Positions 37,847 to 47,824 of a DNA stretch of 64,000 nt are shown one piece after another. The position numbers were made by a program, and so were the translations under genes. This stretch comes from Ureibacillus yapensis (GTDB taxonomy: Bacteria; Bacillota; Bacilli; Bacillales_A; Planococcaceae): positions 62,001 to 126,000 of the forward strand of contig NZ_QWEI01000002.1 of NCBI RefSeq assembly GCF_003515775.1. The letters are read 5' to 3'. Below the pieces are notes generated by a model, which saw nothing but the letters and a program-made list of their open reading frames with translations, ran no database searches and was not told where the DNA came from. Position 1 is the first letter of the stretch; each line of letters starts with the position of its first letter.

Positions 37847-38851
37847 ATGTGGGAAGTAAGTGAAAGTAAGCTAGCGAAATATAGCATGCACCATGTTAGT
37901 GATGCACTCGTTTTAGGGGAAGAAGTCTATACCCAGCCTGAACTATTGCTGGAAGCAGCCTTTGCACAATTAGCTTTTAATAAAATCGATTGGGATCAGC
38001 AATATGAATTTTACCATGAGAGCAGCCTTGCTTTAAATGAGATTTATAGCTATGCAACGTCGATCTTCAAAAATGAAGACAGTTTTTTAGAACAAGCTCA
38101 ACATATTGCAACTCATCTGCATACCTCCTCCCAACACCCCCAAATTAAAAGCGGCGAATTATTCATAGGGTTATTCGATAATTGCATATGGAACAATAGT
38201 GTGAAAAGAGCCATTTCCATAGTAAAAATCGATGAAAAAGAAATATTCCTGGATGTGCAGTCAGAGCAGAACAAGATGAGTGTAAACGGCATTGACGGCA
38301 TTAATGTTAAAAAAGCGAATAATGCAGCAGTAATTGTTGATATGGGCGCAGATCAATCCCCTGCCGTTTTCATAAAAACAAAAAGAAAAGAGGATATTGT
38401 CTACTGGCAGGAACGTTTCCTCAAGATCAAAGTAAAAGATGAACATTACCATAAAACAAATTTGGCATTATCCGAATGCAAGAAATATATTTTAAAAGAA
38501 GATAGTTTTTCAAATACGGAAAAACTGGGTTTTTTAAATAAAACATTGGATTATTTCAGAAACGAAGAAACATTTGAAGTAGATGAATACATTGAGACAG
38601 TTTTCGAAAAAGCGGAACCCGTCCAAAGAGATATCATCATCAATACAGTCAAGCCTTATGAAACAATGATTTCCGGAAACGCCGTGGAAAAGGTTGAGAA
38701 AACGTATAAGCGAAAAATTAAACTGGATGACAACATCGAGATACAAGTAAATCTGCAAAACATAGAGCAAGTGGATGAACTGATTGAAGTTGGCTTTGAT
38801 GAAGCGACAAACCGCAAGTATTATAAACTCTACTTCGAGGAAGAATCGTAG
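37847..38851 (+). CDS. Nucleoid-associated protein, NdpA/NA37 family
   Basis: 334 residues. Matches the bacterial 37-kDa nucleoid-associated family: MHHVSDALVLGEE, the central GELFIGLFDNCIWNNSVKRAISIVKID and the GINVKKANNAAVIVDMG segment. Family members bind DNA in E. coli (YejK), but the role in Firmicutes is unclear. AAAGGAG ribosome site 6 nt before ATG. Strong terminator after it. Cytoplasmic, no membrane segment. Confidence 0.82.
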   Translation: MWEVSESKLAKYSMHHVSDALVLGEEVYTQPELLLEAAFAQLAFNKIDWDQQYEFYHESSLALNEIYSYATSIFKNEDSFLEQAQHIATHLHTSSQHPQIKSGELFIGLFDNCIWNNSVKRAISIVKIDEKEIFLDVQSEQNKMSVNGIDGINVKKANNAAVIVDMGADQSPAVFIKTKRKEDIVYWQERFLKIKVKDEHYHKTNLALSECKKYILKEDSFSNTEKLGFLNKTLDYFRNEETFEVDEYIETVFEKAEPVQRDIIINTVKPYETMISGNAVEKVEKTYKRKIKLDDNIEIQVNLQNIEQVDELIEVGFDEATNRKYYKLYFEEES

Positions 38852-38857
38852 AAACAT

Positions 38858-38893
38858 AAAGAGCCTTTCATCAAATTGATGAAAGGCTCTTTT
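38858..38893. terminator. Bidirectional terminator between convergent genes
   Basis: AAAGAGCCTTTCATC / GATGAAAGGCTCTTT stem, 5-nt loop, T run on both strands; ends the nucleoid-protein gene and mqo. Confidence 0.9.
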
Positions 38894-38900
38894 AAATCTC

Positions 38901-40400
38901 TTAATTATGGATCGGCTCTTTATTAACTAGCCCAAGTGCTTCTGAAGTTGAAGCGTTGATTTCTTTTAATAGGTCCGGGTTTTCCATCAGGGAAATTCCG
39001 TAAGAAGGAACCATTTCCTTGATTTTCGGTTGCCATTCTTGGACACGTTCCGGGAAACATCTATTGATGATATCAAGCATAACTTTAACGGCAGTAGATG
39101 CACCAGGCGAAGCTCCCAACAATGCCGCTACGGAACCGTCTTCAGCAGTGATGACTTCTGTACCGAATTGCAATGTACCTTTTCCTGCATCTGTATCTTT
39201 AATAACTTGCACACGTTGGCCAGCTACCACGATATCCCAATCTTCCAATTTAGCATTTGGAATAAACTCTTGCAGTTCTTCCAGACGCTGCTCATTCGAT
39301 AGCATTAATTGTTGAATCAAGTATTTTGTAAGCTTCATTTCTTTGGCACCAGCAGCCAATAGCGTAAGTAAATTGTTTGGTTTTACGGAAGCAATTAAAT
39401 CCATATTTGAACCCGTTTTCAGGAATTTCGGTGAAAATCCTGCGAAAGGTCCGAACAATAAAGATTTCTTATTGTCAATATAGCGTGTATCTAGATGCGG
39501 TACCGACATTGGCGGTGCACCTAATTTCGCTTTTCCATATACTTTGGCATGGTGTTGTTCCACCACTTCTTGATTGTTGCAGACCATGAATAATCCACTT
39601 ACCGGGAAACCGCCGACATGTTTTGATTCCGGAATTCCAGTTGCTTGCAATAAATGAAGACTTGCACCGCCAGCACCGATAAAGACAAATTTTGCTTTAT
39701 GGTATTCCATTTTGCAGCCGTCAAGGTCGTGTACTTTTACTTCCCACATACCGTCATTTGAACGCTTGATATCAGAAACAGAGTGTTTGTAGTTCACTTC
39801 TACATTTTGCTTTTGCAAGTGTTCAAACAGGATACGAGTTAAAGCACCAAAGTTAACATCTGTCCCTGAGTCAATTTTTGTTGCTGCAATCGGCTCGTTG
39901 CCTTTACGCCCTTCCATAACAAGCGGAAGCCAATCTTTCAGCGTTTCTGGATTTTCAGTATATTCCATGCCATCGAATAACGGATTATTTGAAAGCGCTT
40001 CAAAACGTTTTTTCAAGAAATCCACATTATCTTCGCCCATAACCAAGCTCATGTGAGGAATCGGCATGATGAAATCTTCTGGATTGCTGATTAAATTGCT
40101 TTTTACTAAGTAAGACCAAAATTGTTTTGATAATTGGAATTGCTCATTGATATTGATCGCTTTTTTAATATCCACGGAACCATCCGATTTTTGTGGTGTA
40201 TAGTTCAGTTCACATAGCGCGGAGTGTCCTGTACCCGCATTATTCCACTCGTTGGAACTTTCTTCTCCTGCTTTGTCGAGCTGTTCAAATACTTTAATAT
40301 TCCAATCCGGAGCTAATTCTTTAAGTAAGGAGCCTAATGTTGCACTCATAACGCCGGCACCAATTAAGATAACGTCTGTTTTCTCATATTTAGTACTCAT
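38901..40400 (-). CDS. mqo: Malate:quinone oxidoreductase
   Basis: FAD-dependent peripheral membrane enzyme that oxidises malate and passes electrons to menaquinone. 499 residues. The FAD motif [14 protein letters not shown] is near the start, followed by [22 protein letters not shown], and the C-terminal [17 protein letters not shown] is diagnostic of Mqo. ATG at 40400 has GGAAGG 6 nt upstream; an upstream in-frame ATG at 40481 lacks support. Together with QoxABCD it can form a respiratory chain from malate to oxygen. Confidence 0.96.
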   Translation of the reverse strand: MSTKYEKTDVILIGAGVMSATLGSLLKELAPDWNIKVFEQLDKAGEESSNEWNNAGTGHSALCELNYTPQKSDGSVDIKKAININEQFQLSKQFWSYLVKSNLISNPEDFIMPIPHMSLVMGEDNVDFLKKRFEALSNNPLFDGMEYTENPETLKDWLPLVMEGRKGNEPIAATKIDSGTDVNFGALTRILFEHLQKQNVEVNYKHSVSDIKRSNDGMWEVKVHDLDGCKMEYHKAKFVFIGAGGASLHLLQATGIPESKHVGGFPVSGLFMVCNNQEVVEQHHAKVYGKAKLGAPPMSVPHLDTRYIDNKKSLLFGPFAGFSPKFLKTGSNMDLIASVKPNNLLTLLAAGAKEMKLTKYLIQQLMLSNEQRLEELQEFIPNAKLEDWDIVVAGQRVQVIKDTDAGKGTLQFGTEVITAEDGSVAALLGASPGASTAVKVMLDIINRCFPERVQEWQPKIKEMVPSYGISLMENPDLLKEINASTSEALGLVNKEPIHN

Positions 40401-40662
40401 AATTACCTTCCTATCTCCCCTATATTTGAAAAAGATGTAGCCGCTCCACTGTTCAAGAGCTTGAGCGAGAGACTTATGCAATACACCTTAATTATAACTG
40501 TATAATATTATACTACATTTTTACATAGATTAAAGTATATATTAATTTGTAAATTGTTAAAAAGAAGTTATAAGTAGAATTCTGCCGCTGTTATGAGCAA
40601 ATTATGGAATTTTTAATGTAACTCTCTTTTATTGACGCTGATTTTTCTTCAATTAAAGAATA

Positions 40663-41328
40663 TTATAAGTTTGAAATCCCACTTTCCATAATTGCATCTG
40701 CAATCGGCAATTTGCCAGTGACTATCTTAAATTCCCTTTTTATAGTAGCGTTGGTTTCTATGCATTGCAAAATTGCCTTTGCTGTGTCTTCATAGGATAT
40801 TTCACCTTTCACTGCATCAAGTTCTACAATTTTTATATACCCCGTTCCGCGGCAATCACTTAAATTCCCGGTTTGAATGATGGTATAATCCAAATCCGAA
40901 TTTCTCACCCACTGTACAATATGATGGTTTTTAACCAGCAAAGGCCGGTAAAATTCCGGGAAACGCGGCCAATTTTCCTTTCCAATGTCAATTGTGCTTA
41001 CATAAATAACGCGTTTTCCTTTTGCAAATATGATGGCTTCAAATAATCGAATGGTAGAATCAACTTCCGTTAAAATTGAACCTTCGCGATCCTCCCCTTC
41101 AATGCTTCCTGCAAATACAAATACATCTATACCCTTTATCCAATTGACAAAACCATCCAAGGATTGAGTTGAATGCAATACAAATGATTCAATTCCAAGT
41201 TGTCCAAAATATGCACTTTGCGCTGTGTTATGGACCAAAGCTTTTACTTTGTGTTGTCCACTTTCCGTTAGGTATTTAATAAGGTATCTACCTATTTGGC
41301 CATTTGCACCAATCACAACTATATTCAA
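40663..41328 (-). CDS. NAD(P)-binding Rossmann-fold protein (atypical SDR, NmrA/YwnB-like)
   Basis: 221 residues. Starts with the dinucleotide-binding loop IGANGQIGRYL (GxxGxxG, residues 8-14). Lacks a classical YxxxK motif, as in atypical SDRs; YVSTIDIGKENWP and DYTIIQTGNL are typical of this group. The substrate is unknown, and a regulatory NADPH-sensor role is possible. Single gene. Confidence 0.85.
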   Translation of the reverse strand: MNIVVIGANGQIGRYLIKYLTESGQHKVKALVHNTAQSAYFGQLGIESFVLHSTQSLDGFVNWIKGIDVFVFAGSIEGEDREGSILTEVDSTIRLFEAIIFAKGKRVIYVSTIDIGKENWPRFPEFYRPLLVKNHHIVQWVRNSDLDYTIIQTGNLSDCRGTGYIKIVELDAVKGEISYEDTAKAILQCIETNATIKREFKIVTGKLPIADAIMESGISNL

Positions 41329-41525
41329 TACCTCACAACCTTTTAAATGGATTCTTTTACGTTATTTTCGGCTTTCTTCCATAAATTTAACCATTTATAT
41401 TAAAAAGATTCAATTTTCCCCTTTATTATAATTAAAATAGGGTATCAATTAGGAGATAGATGAAACATTATTTAAATTTTTTCGTAAACACTATTATATG
41501 AAGAAAAACCGTTAGGAGAATGTTT

Positions 41526-42359
41526 ATGGAATCTAAAGAGCAATTAACCGTCTATTTGTACGAAATCGAAAAATGGGAAAAGGACCAAAAGGGACTATTT
41601 TTTTGGGAAAAGATAGGTCGTCTGCCCTTTAAATTAATCGATAAGCTAACACCAAAATTCATACAGGAAAAAATCGCCGTTTTAGTCAATGAACTCGGCA
41701 GCTATGTCCAAACAGGCGGCAGATATTTAATCAACGAAGCGCTAATGATTAAAAAAATCAGCCGATTCACTTCCCAGCCAGTCGAAAACATCACGGACAT
41801 TGGAAAGTTGCCTATCCAGGATATGATTTCAGCCAGCAATAAATTGCAAAGTGAACGAAGTAAATTGGCAGCAGTTCAAGGTGCCACTACAGGGTTTGGC
41901 GGCATTTTTACCCTTGCGGTCGATATACCCGTCATATTGGGAATGGCGCTTAAAACTTTGCAGGAAATTGCCATCATCCATGGATATGATCCGAATGAAA
42001 AACAAGAGCGGGTCTTTATCATCAAATGCTTGCAATTCGCTTCAGCCGATATTGTGGGGAAAGAATCCATCTTGAATGAACTTTCAATGATGCATGAAAA
42101 AAGAGACAGTGCCGCTAGTATGATCAGCCAACTAAAGGGTTGGCAAGAAGTTTTCTTTACCTATCGTGATAATTTTGGATTGAAAAAATTATTTCAGATG
42201 GTGCCAGTCGTCGGGATGCTTTTTGGCGCCATCATTAACAAGGGAATGATGGACGATGTCGCAGAGGCTGGCATAATGCTCTATCGAAAAAGAAGAATTT
42301 ACGATAAATTGCGTGAAATAGATAAGGTGGAATCAAACGTTTCCACAGATTCCCTCTAA
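41526..42359 (+). CDS. EcsC-family protein
   Basis: 277 residues matching EcsC: QGATTGFGGIFTLAVDIPVILGMALKTLQEIAIIHGYDPNEKQERVF and the C-terminal VPVVGMLFGAIINKGMMDDVAEAGIMLYRKRRI. EcsC is the third product of the B. subtilis ecs locus, but here it stands alone without ecsAB. Function unknown; the glycine-rich stretch may associate with membrane. Of two ATGs, 41526 is 7 nt from AGGAG and preferred over 41520. Confidence 0.88.
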   Translation: MESKEQLTVYLYEIEKWEKDQKGLFFWEKIGRLPFKLIDKLTPKFIQEKIAVLVNELGSYVQTGGRYLINEALMIKKISRFTSQPVENITDIGKLPIQDMISASNKLQSERSKLAAVQGATTGFGGIFTLAVDIPVILGMALKTLQEIAIIHGYDPNEKQERVFIIKCLQFASADIVGKESILNELSMMHEKRDSAASMISQLKGWQEVFFTYRDNFGLKKLFQMVPVVGMLFGAIINKGMMDDVAEAGIMLYRKRRIYDKLREIDKVESNVSTDSL

Positions 42360-42360
42360 A

Positions 42361-42397
42361 AAAAGTTGAGAACCCAACGAAACGGTTCTCAACTTTT
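42361..42397. terminator. Bidirectional terminator between convergent genes
   Basis: AAAAGTTGAGAACC / GGTTCTCAACTTTT perfect 14-bp stem with a 9-nt loop. Confidence 0.9.
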
Positions 42398-42411
42398 CTT
42401 TTTCTTCCTAT

Positions 42412-43836
42412 TTAATCTACCGTTACTTCTTTTGTTCCATGTTTAACTTTGTTTTTGGAATCCATAGGCATTTCATTGGATTGCGTCTTTTCATAATACT
42501 TCCCTTTTGTATAAACGGCGATTAAAATTGATAAAATCGAAGCTAAAATCGCGGCAAAGAAAGTGGCAGTATTTTGCAAGAAAGTTCCCATAACGCCCAC
42601 TGCAGCAATAGTGCCGAGAATACTTGAAACGATTAAGGGTACTACCCCCGCCGGATTCCATTTGTATAACTTGCTTTGGTCTGCTTCATATCTTTGCGGT
42701 ACAATTTTCAATAACTTTTTAACGACAAGAGCGTCTGTTACTAAAATAGCCGCCCAGGACATTAGAAGAACACCTTGGAAAGTCATCGCAGTGCCTAAAT
42801 AATCCAGGATGCCGCCAAGCATTAATAAAATCGCCACTACAGCAGATACAACAACCCAGAAACGGCGGCCAGGTTTAAAGTGAAATACATTTTCGAAAAA
42901 GTTGGATAATGACAGTGATGCACTATATACATTTGTAATGTTAATTCGCAATTGAGTTAACATGGTAAATAGCACCCCGCCGAGCCCCAGAAGTATAACA
43001 ATATAAACTCCCGGATTTGCTTCCGCCAAACGAACGCCAAACCAAATGCCGAGTAATCCCATTACACCAAAACAGAAGATTTGTGGGATAAATCCAATCA
43101 TGAAGGAACCAAATTTAATATCTTTTGGTTTTAGGAAACGTGCATAATCCGATGCGATTAAAGCCGTTAACCCCATGATGCCATGTTGCATCCCGATGCA
43201 TAATAATAGCGCCGTTCCGCCAACCTGAACTCCCTCTGGCATGTATGTCCAGAAACTGCCGCCGTATTTTGATGGCGTGTTAAATGCAACAATAATTGTG
43301 ATAACTAAGAATAGCATGAAGATCGGTAAAGACCATTTTTGTAATTTGTCTAGTTGTTTGATACCGAACCAATTAAGAGGAATAACAATTGATCCGAATA
43401 CTATGATGAGTAACCATAATGGAATAGAGGGGAAATATGCATGTACAGCAGTAACTAGAATCATACCTTCAAATGCACAATACATAATAAAATTCGATGC
43501 GTAAATTAATGAAGTGAGGGAAGCACCTATGTACCCAAATCCTTGGCGAGACATCAAATTTACGTTCATTCCTGATTTTGCTGAGAGATACGCGATAACT
43601 GTACCTAGCACACCAGCAATCACGATCGCATAAATCGCGGAAATAATCGCATTCATTGCTCCGAATTGGAGTGCCATAACACTTCCTGTTTGGAAGTAGA
43701 ATATTGCCGTTGCAATCCCGAATGTAATATTGGTTACACTGAACCAACCCATATTGCGTTTATCTTCCGGAACTGCTTCAAAAGAATAATCACCTTTTGT
43801 TTGTTCAATACGTTCTGTTTCTTGAGTTAAAGTCAT
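42412..43836 (-). CDS. NCS1-family nucleobase (purine/cytosine/allantoin-type) permease
   Basis: 474 residues with 12 predicted helices. NMGWFSVTNITFGIATAIFYFQTGSVMALQFG and SRQGFGYIGASLTSLIYASNFIMYCAFEG match the cytosine/purine, uracil, thiamine, allantoin permease family. The substrate cannot be fixed; cytosine-, hydroxymethylpyrimidine- or purine-type uptake is likely. It has an unusually structured 5' region, described separately. Single-gene unit convergent with the EcsC gene. Confidence 0.9.
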   Translation of the reverse strand: MTLTQETERIEQTKGDYSFEAVPEDKRNMGWFSVTNITFGIATAIFYFQTGSVMALQFGAMNAIISAIYAIVIAGVLGTVIAYLSAKSGMNVNLMSRQGFGYIGASLTSLIYASNFIMYCAFEGMILVTAVHAYFPSIPLWLLIIVFGSIVIPLNWFGIKQLDKLQKWSLPIFMLFLVITIIVAFNTPSKYGGSFWTYMPEGVQVGGTALLLCIGMQHGIMGLTALIASDYARFLKPKDIKFGSFMIGFIPQIFCFGVMGLLGIWFGVRLAEANPGVYIVILLGLGGVLFTMLTQLRINITNVYSASLSLSNFFENVFHFKPGRRFWVVVSAVVAILLMLGGILDYLGTAMTFQGVLLMSWAAILVTDALVVKKLLKIVPQRYEADQSKLYKWNPAGVVPLIVSSILGTIAAVGVMGTFLQNTATFFAAILASILSILIAVYTKGKYYEKTQSNEMPMDSKNKVKHGTKEVTVD

Positions 43837-43891
43837 CTAATCATCCTTTCTTTGCTATTGAGAGACAATCCCCTTCCATTTTGGTTTTACC

Positions 43892-43978
43892 GCTAACCTT
43901 CACCTCCACTAACGGAGGATTAGTTATTGATAGGTTTATCAATCAAGAAAATCCTATACTCCGTCGCCGGAGATTTTC
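43892..43978 (-). promoter_or_regulatory. Structured leader of the NCS1 permease, class not recognised
   Basis: Three consecutive stem-loops in the 5' region on the minus strand. Hairpin A (43945-43978) has AGAAAATC/GATTTTCT arms with CTCCG/CGGAG inside. Hairpin B is ATTGATA/TATCAAT (43925-43942). Hairpin C has CTAA/TTAG arms enclosing CCTCC/GGAGG (43892-43922). The GGAGG of hairpin C is not the ribosome site, since it lies over 50 bp from the ATG. It matches no purine, preQ1, TPP or guanidine riboswitch core that I can recall. Confidence 0.5.
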
Positions 43979-44180
43979 TGTTGCAAACATATTATATGCA
44001 TACTTAGTTGACATAATCAAGGGTGGATAAAAATGCAATTGATCGAAACCCATATATACCAACGTTTTAGAGAGTGATAATTTTTTGATATTTTAACCAA
44101 TGTGTATAAATATACAGTTCGGTTTATAAGTTGGTTTAGCGGAAAAATTCAAACACCATTCAAGGGCATAAAATAAAAAA

Positions 44181-44212
44181 GCAGCCGTCCCAAAAAAGGT
44201 ATGGTCGGCTAC
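44181..44212 (-). terminator. Terminator of purU
   Basis: GTAGCCGaCC / GGgaCGGCTGC stem on the minus strand, followed by TTTTTTATTT. Confidence 0.75.
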
Positions 44213-44239
44213 TGTTTACATCTAATAAATTGTTGGTGA

Positions 44240-45145
44240 TCAATGAAACACAATCGTTTTATTTCCTTCAACGATAATACGTTTTTCCAAATGCCATTTC
44301 ACTGCTTTAGTTAAAACGCGGCGTTCAATCTGCCGACCGATTTTCTTTAAGGTCGCCACATCATCACGATGATCTACACGTTCAACATCTTGTTCGATAA
44401 TCGGGCCTTCATCCAGGTCGTTTGTTACATAATGGGAAGTTGCACCGATGAGTTTGACTCCCCTTTTATATGCGCGGTCATAAGGGTTTGCACCGATAAA
44501 TGCAGGCAAAAAGGAATGGTGTATATTAATGATTCGGCTTTCAAAATGATTTACAAAATCCGGCGTTAAAATTTGCATATACCGCGCCAATATTAAAACA
44601 TCTACTTCATATTCTTTCATTAAAGCGATTTGCTGCCTTTCTACCTCTTTGCGAATATCTTTGTTTGCAGGCAAATAGTAAAAAGGAATTCCAAAAGACT
44701 CCACGATTTCCCGTGCATCTTCATGATTGCTGATCACAACCGCAATATCCGTTTCCAAATCCCCGTTTTGCCATTCCCACAGCAATTCCAATAGGCAATG
44801 CAATTCTTTGGAGACATAAATAGCGGAACGTTGGCGCTTGCTTAAATAGTGAAAGTCATAATCCATCTTGTAATCATCTGCAATCAACTTAAATTCCCTC
44901 TCCATTTCAGCTGCCTTTGATGAAAGCTTTTCGCATGTAAATTCCAAACGAATAAAAAATGTACCATTTTCAGGATTGCTGGAATATCTGCTTGATTCAA
45001 TAATATTGGCTTGGTGGCGAAATAAAAACGTAGATAAAACGGACACAATTCCAGGTTGGTCGGGACATTTCACCAGCAATGTTGCTCTATTTTCAAGTTT
45101 CGCGCTATCTTCCGCACGTTCTTTTTTGATTTGTTCCGGTTGCAT
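44240..45145 (-). CDS. purU: Formyltetrahydrofolate deformylase
   Basis: 301 residues. N-terminal ACT domain (LLVKCPDQPGIVSVLSTFLFRHQANI) and C-terminal formyl-hydrolase domain with INIHHSFLPAFIGANPYDRAYKRGVKLIGATSHYVTNDLDEGPII, including the HHSFLP active-site loop and catalytic Asp. It releases formate from 10-formyl-THF and balances one-carbon pools. ATG at 45145 follows AGAGGTG by 6 nt; a GTG three codons earlier overlaps that site. Confidence 0.95.
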   Translation of the reverse strand: MQPEQIKKERAEDSAKLENRATLLVKCPDQPGIVSVLSTFLFRHQANIIESSRYSSNPENGTFFIRLEFTCEKLSSKAAEMEREFKLIADDYKMDYDFHYLSKRQRSAIYVSKELHCLLELLWEWQNGDLETDIAVVISNHEDAREIVESFGIPFYYLPANKDIRKEVERQQIALMKEYEVDVLILARYMQILTPDFVNHFESRIINIHHSFLPAFIGANPYDRAYKRGVKLIGATSHYVTNDLDEGPIIEQDVERVDHRDDVATLKKIGRQIERRVLTKAVKWHLEKRIIVEGNKTIVFH

Positions 45146-45408
45146 TATATACACCTCTGCTCTTCACTTAAGATTCAGTAAAATCCATTTTTTACTAGAA
45201 GGAATAAATTGATACTATTATCCTTTATTTTACAAGAATGAGCAACACCTTAAATCAATGTAAAATGTCATATCCCGCTTTTTTTATTCACTGGGAAAAA
45301 AAAGCAAGTGAGATGAAATGGCTTAAACGTCGCTTTTCTGTACACATTCTTTTATAATAATTTCATAACTATACTGCTTGGAATTACACTTGAAAGGAAG
45401 AAGTACGT

Positions 45409-45987
45409 TTGATCCTTGTCATTGATAATTTTGATTCGTTTACCTTTAATCTTGTCCAATATATTCAGACAGTCGATGAAGAGGTAGTTGTAAAACGAAA
45501 CAATGAGATCTCAACCCACGAAATAAATGAATTGTGTCCTGACTTTATTTTAATTTCACCTGGACCGGGCAATCCGGATACTGCCGGAGTTTGCTTGGAT
45601 GTGGTAAAAGAGTTTTACAATAAAATCCCGATTTTGGGCGTTTGCCTTGGCCACCAAATAATCGCCCAAGCTTTTGGAGGAACAGTGCGAAAGGCGTTAA
45701 AGCCGATGCATGGAAAAGTAGAAAAAATTGAACATGATGGCCGCCAAATATTTCGAGATATCCCCTCTCGTGCAAAAGTAACGCGCTATCATTCCTTAAT
45801 TGTAGATGAAGCAACACTTCCGGACTGTCTTGAAGTCAGCGCGAAAACGATAAATGGGGAAATTATGGCATTGCGACACAAAGAATTTAATGTAGAAGGC
45901 GTCCAATTCCATCCGGAAGCCATTTTAACGGAAAATGGACTGCAAATGATTCAAAATTTCTTTACTAAAAACAGAGGTTATACATAA
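45409..45987 (+). CDS. pabA: Para-aminobenzoate/anthranilate synthase glutamine amidotransferase subunit
   Basis: 192 residues, type 1 glutamine amidotransferase. LISPGPGNPDTAG, the nucleophile cysteine in ILGVCLGHQIIAQAFGG and the His-Glu pair in VEGVQFHPEAI form the triad. Starts with TTG after AAAGGAAG. It supplies ammonia to the PabB domain encoded next, with TAATG overlap. In Bacilli this subunit often serves both folate and tryptophan synthesis. Confidence 0.93.
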   Translation: MILVIDNFDSFTFNLVQYIQTVDEEVVVKRNNEISTHEINELCPDFILISPGPGNPDTAGVCLDVVKEFYNKIPILGVCLGHQIIAQAFGGTVRKALKPMHGKVEKIEHDGRQIFRDIPSRAKVTRYHSLIVDEATLPDCLEVSAKTINGEIMALRHKEFNVEGVQFHPEAILTENGLQMIQNFFTKNRGYT

Positions 45988-47720
45988 TGAACAAAATTAA
46001 AGAACCATTCTTATCATTTGAATTTGCCGGAGAAGATGGGAAAATCCATCCTCTTGCTTTTAGAGATCCGCTCAAAATCATTATTGCGCATAAAATCGAA
46101 GATGTTTACCCTAGCTTTATGCAAATCCAGCAAGCGGTGAAGGATGGCTACTATGCGGCAGGGTTTGTTTCCTATGAAAGTGCACCAGCGTTCGATCCGG
46201 CTTTTGAAGTGAATAACCAGCCGACAATGCCGCTCGTCTGGTTTGGAATTTTTTCAGAACCTGTTGGCCAAACTTTCATGAGCGAGGGCCAGTACGAGCT
46301 TTCCGACTGGCAACCGAATACTTCCATTGCTGAATATGAAGCTGCGATTGAAACAATTAAGTCACAAATTAAAAATGGCAATACGTATCAAACAAATTAT
46401 ACCATTCGCTTATCTTCCCACTTTTCCGGGGACGATCTGGCATTTTTTAATTCATTAAAAACTGCGCAATCCTCCAATTATTGCTCATATATCAATACAG
46501 GTGATTTTAGCGTTTTATCTGCATCGCCGGAGCTTTTCTTTCATTTAAAAGATGATCGAATTACGACTCGTCCGATGAAAGGAACCATTGCCAGAGGCAA
46601 AACGCTGGAAGAAGATGAAGAACATGCAAAGTGGCTTTCAAATTCCGAAAAAAATCAAGCGGAAAATGTGATGATTGTTGACTTGCTGCGAAATGATTTA
46701 AGCATGATTGCAAAACAAGGAACAGTCAAGGTGCCAAAACTTTTCCAAATTGAACACTATCCAACAGTACATCAAATGACTTCAACCATTACAGCAGAGG
46801 TCAAACCTGATACTGCCCTATTTGATGTGTTTAAAGCACTTTTTCCTTGTGGATCCATTACAGGTGCACCGAAAATTAGCACAATGCAATTGATTGCGAA
46901 CATCGAAACGGCACCGAGGGACGTTTATTGCGGTGCGATCGGCTACATCACTCCGGAACATGAAGCCATTTTCAACGTTCCTATCCGTACCGTACTGATC
47001 AATCATCAAACAGGTCAAGCGACTTATGGTGTTGGAGGCGGGATTACATGGGATTCTACTTCAAATGATGAATATAATGAAGTGTTAACAAAAGCAAAAT
47101 TACTCAAAAAGAAGAAACCGGCATTCCACTTGCTTGAAAGCATTCTCTTGACCCAAGGGAAATTCGAATTTCTAGAAGAGCATCTAAACAGGATGGAAAA
47201 ATCTTCGGTATATTTCAACTTTCGGTTTGACCGGGAAAAAGTTAAACATTTGCTCTTGGACTTTTGCAAGTCCCAAAAAACCGGCGACTATAAGGTGCGT
47301 TTGCAGTTATCGGAATTTGGCGAGGTGATGATGGAGGCCCAGCCACTTCATCAACCGAATACAGTTACTGTAAAGTTGGCAGATAGCCCGATTGATAAGG
47401 AAAATTTATTCTTGTACCATAAAACAACCAATCGTGATCTATATTTCCAATTCCAGCAACCGGACGTTTTTGATGTGTTATTATGGAATGAAAATCAAGA
47501 ATTGACAGAATTCACAAACGGAAATGTGGTGCTGGAGTTGGATGGCAAGCTTTATACCCCTCCAATAAAATGCGGACTGCTTGCAGGAACATTCCGGGAG
47601 ATCTTGCTGAAAAATGGGACAATACAGGTAAAAGTCTTAACCCTTCGCGACCTTGCAGCATGTTCCCACATTTGGTTCATTAACAGTGTCCGTAAATGGA
47701 TAAAAGTTGAGTTGTTATAA
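45987..47720 (+). CDS. pabB: Fused aminodeoxychorismate synthase (PabB) and 4-amino-4-deoxychorismate lyase (PabC)
   Basis: 577 residues, two domains. Residues ~1-375 are the chorismate-binding synthase, with RPMKGTIARG (the PIKGT-type lysine that separates PabB from TrpE), NPSDLLRNDLS-like VDLLRNDLS and CGSITGAPK. Residues ~380-577 are a class IV aminotransferase-fold lyase, with HLLESILLTQGKFEFLEEHLNRM and ELTEFTNGNVVLELDGK. Together with PabA it makes p-aminobenzoate for folate. The pyridoxal lysine of the lyase domain is not obvious by eye. Overlaps pabA by one base. Confidence 0.92.
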   Translation: MNKIKEPFLSFEFAGEDGKIHPLAFRDPLKIIIAHKIEDVYPSFMQIQQAVKDGYYAAGFVSYESAPAFDPAFEVNNQPTMPLVWFGIFSEPVGQTFMSEGQYELSDWQPNTSIAEYEAAIETIKSQIKNGNTYQTNYTIRLSSHFSGDDLAFFNSLKTAQSSNYCSYINTGDFSVLSASPELFFHLKDDRITTRPMKGTIARGKTLEEDEEHAKWLSNSEKNQAENVMIVDLLRNDLSMIAKQGTVKVPKLFQIEHYPTVHQMTSTITAEVKPDTALFDVFKALFPCGSITGAPKISTMQLIANIETAPRDVYCGAIGYITPEHEAIFNVPIRTVLINHQTGQATYGVGGGITWDSTSNDEYNEVLTKAKLLKKKKPAFHLLESILLTQGKFEFLEEHLNRMEKSSVYFNFRFDREKVKHLLLDFCKSQKTGDYKVRLQLSEFGEVMMEAQPLHQPNTVTVKLADSPIDKENLFLYHKTTNRDLYFQFQQPDVFDVLLWNENQELTEFTNGNVVLELDGKLYTPPIKCGLLAGTFREILLKNGTIQVKVLTLRDLAACSHIWFINSVRKWIKVELL

Positions 47721-47723
47721 AAT

Positions 47724-47767
47724 AAAGAATGTCTTTCACCTTTTGTGGTGAAAGACATTCTTTTTTT
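47724..47767 (+). terminator. Terminator of pabAB
   Basis: AAGAATGTCTTTCACC / GGTGAAAGACATTCTT perfect 16-bp stem with a 6-nt loop, then a T run. Confidence 0.9.
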
Positions 47768-47824
47768 AATCTGCAGAGTGCATGAAATAAGAAAGACTTG
47801 TCCCAGTGACAGATCCGCACAGCA

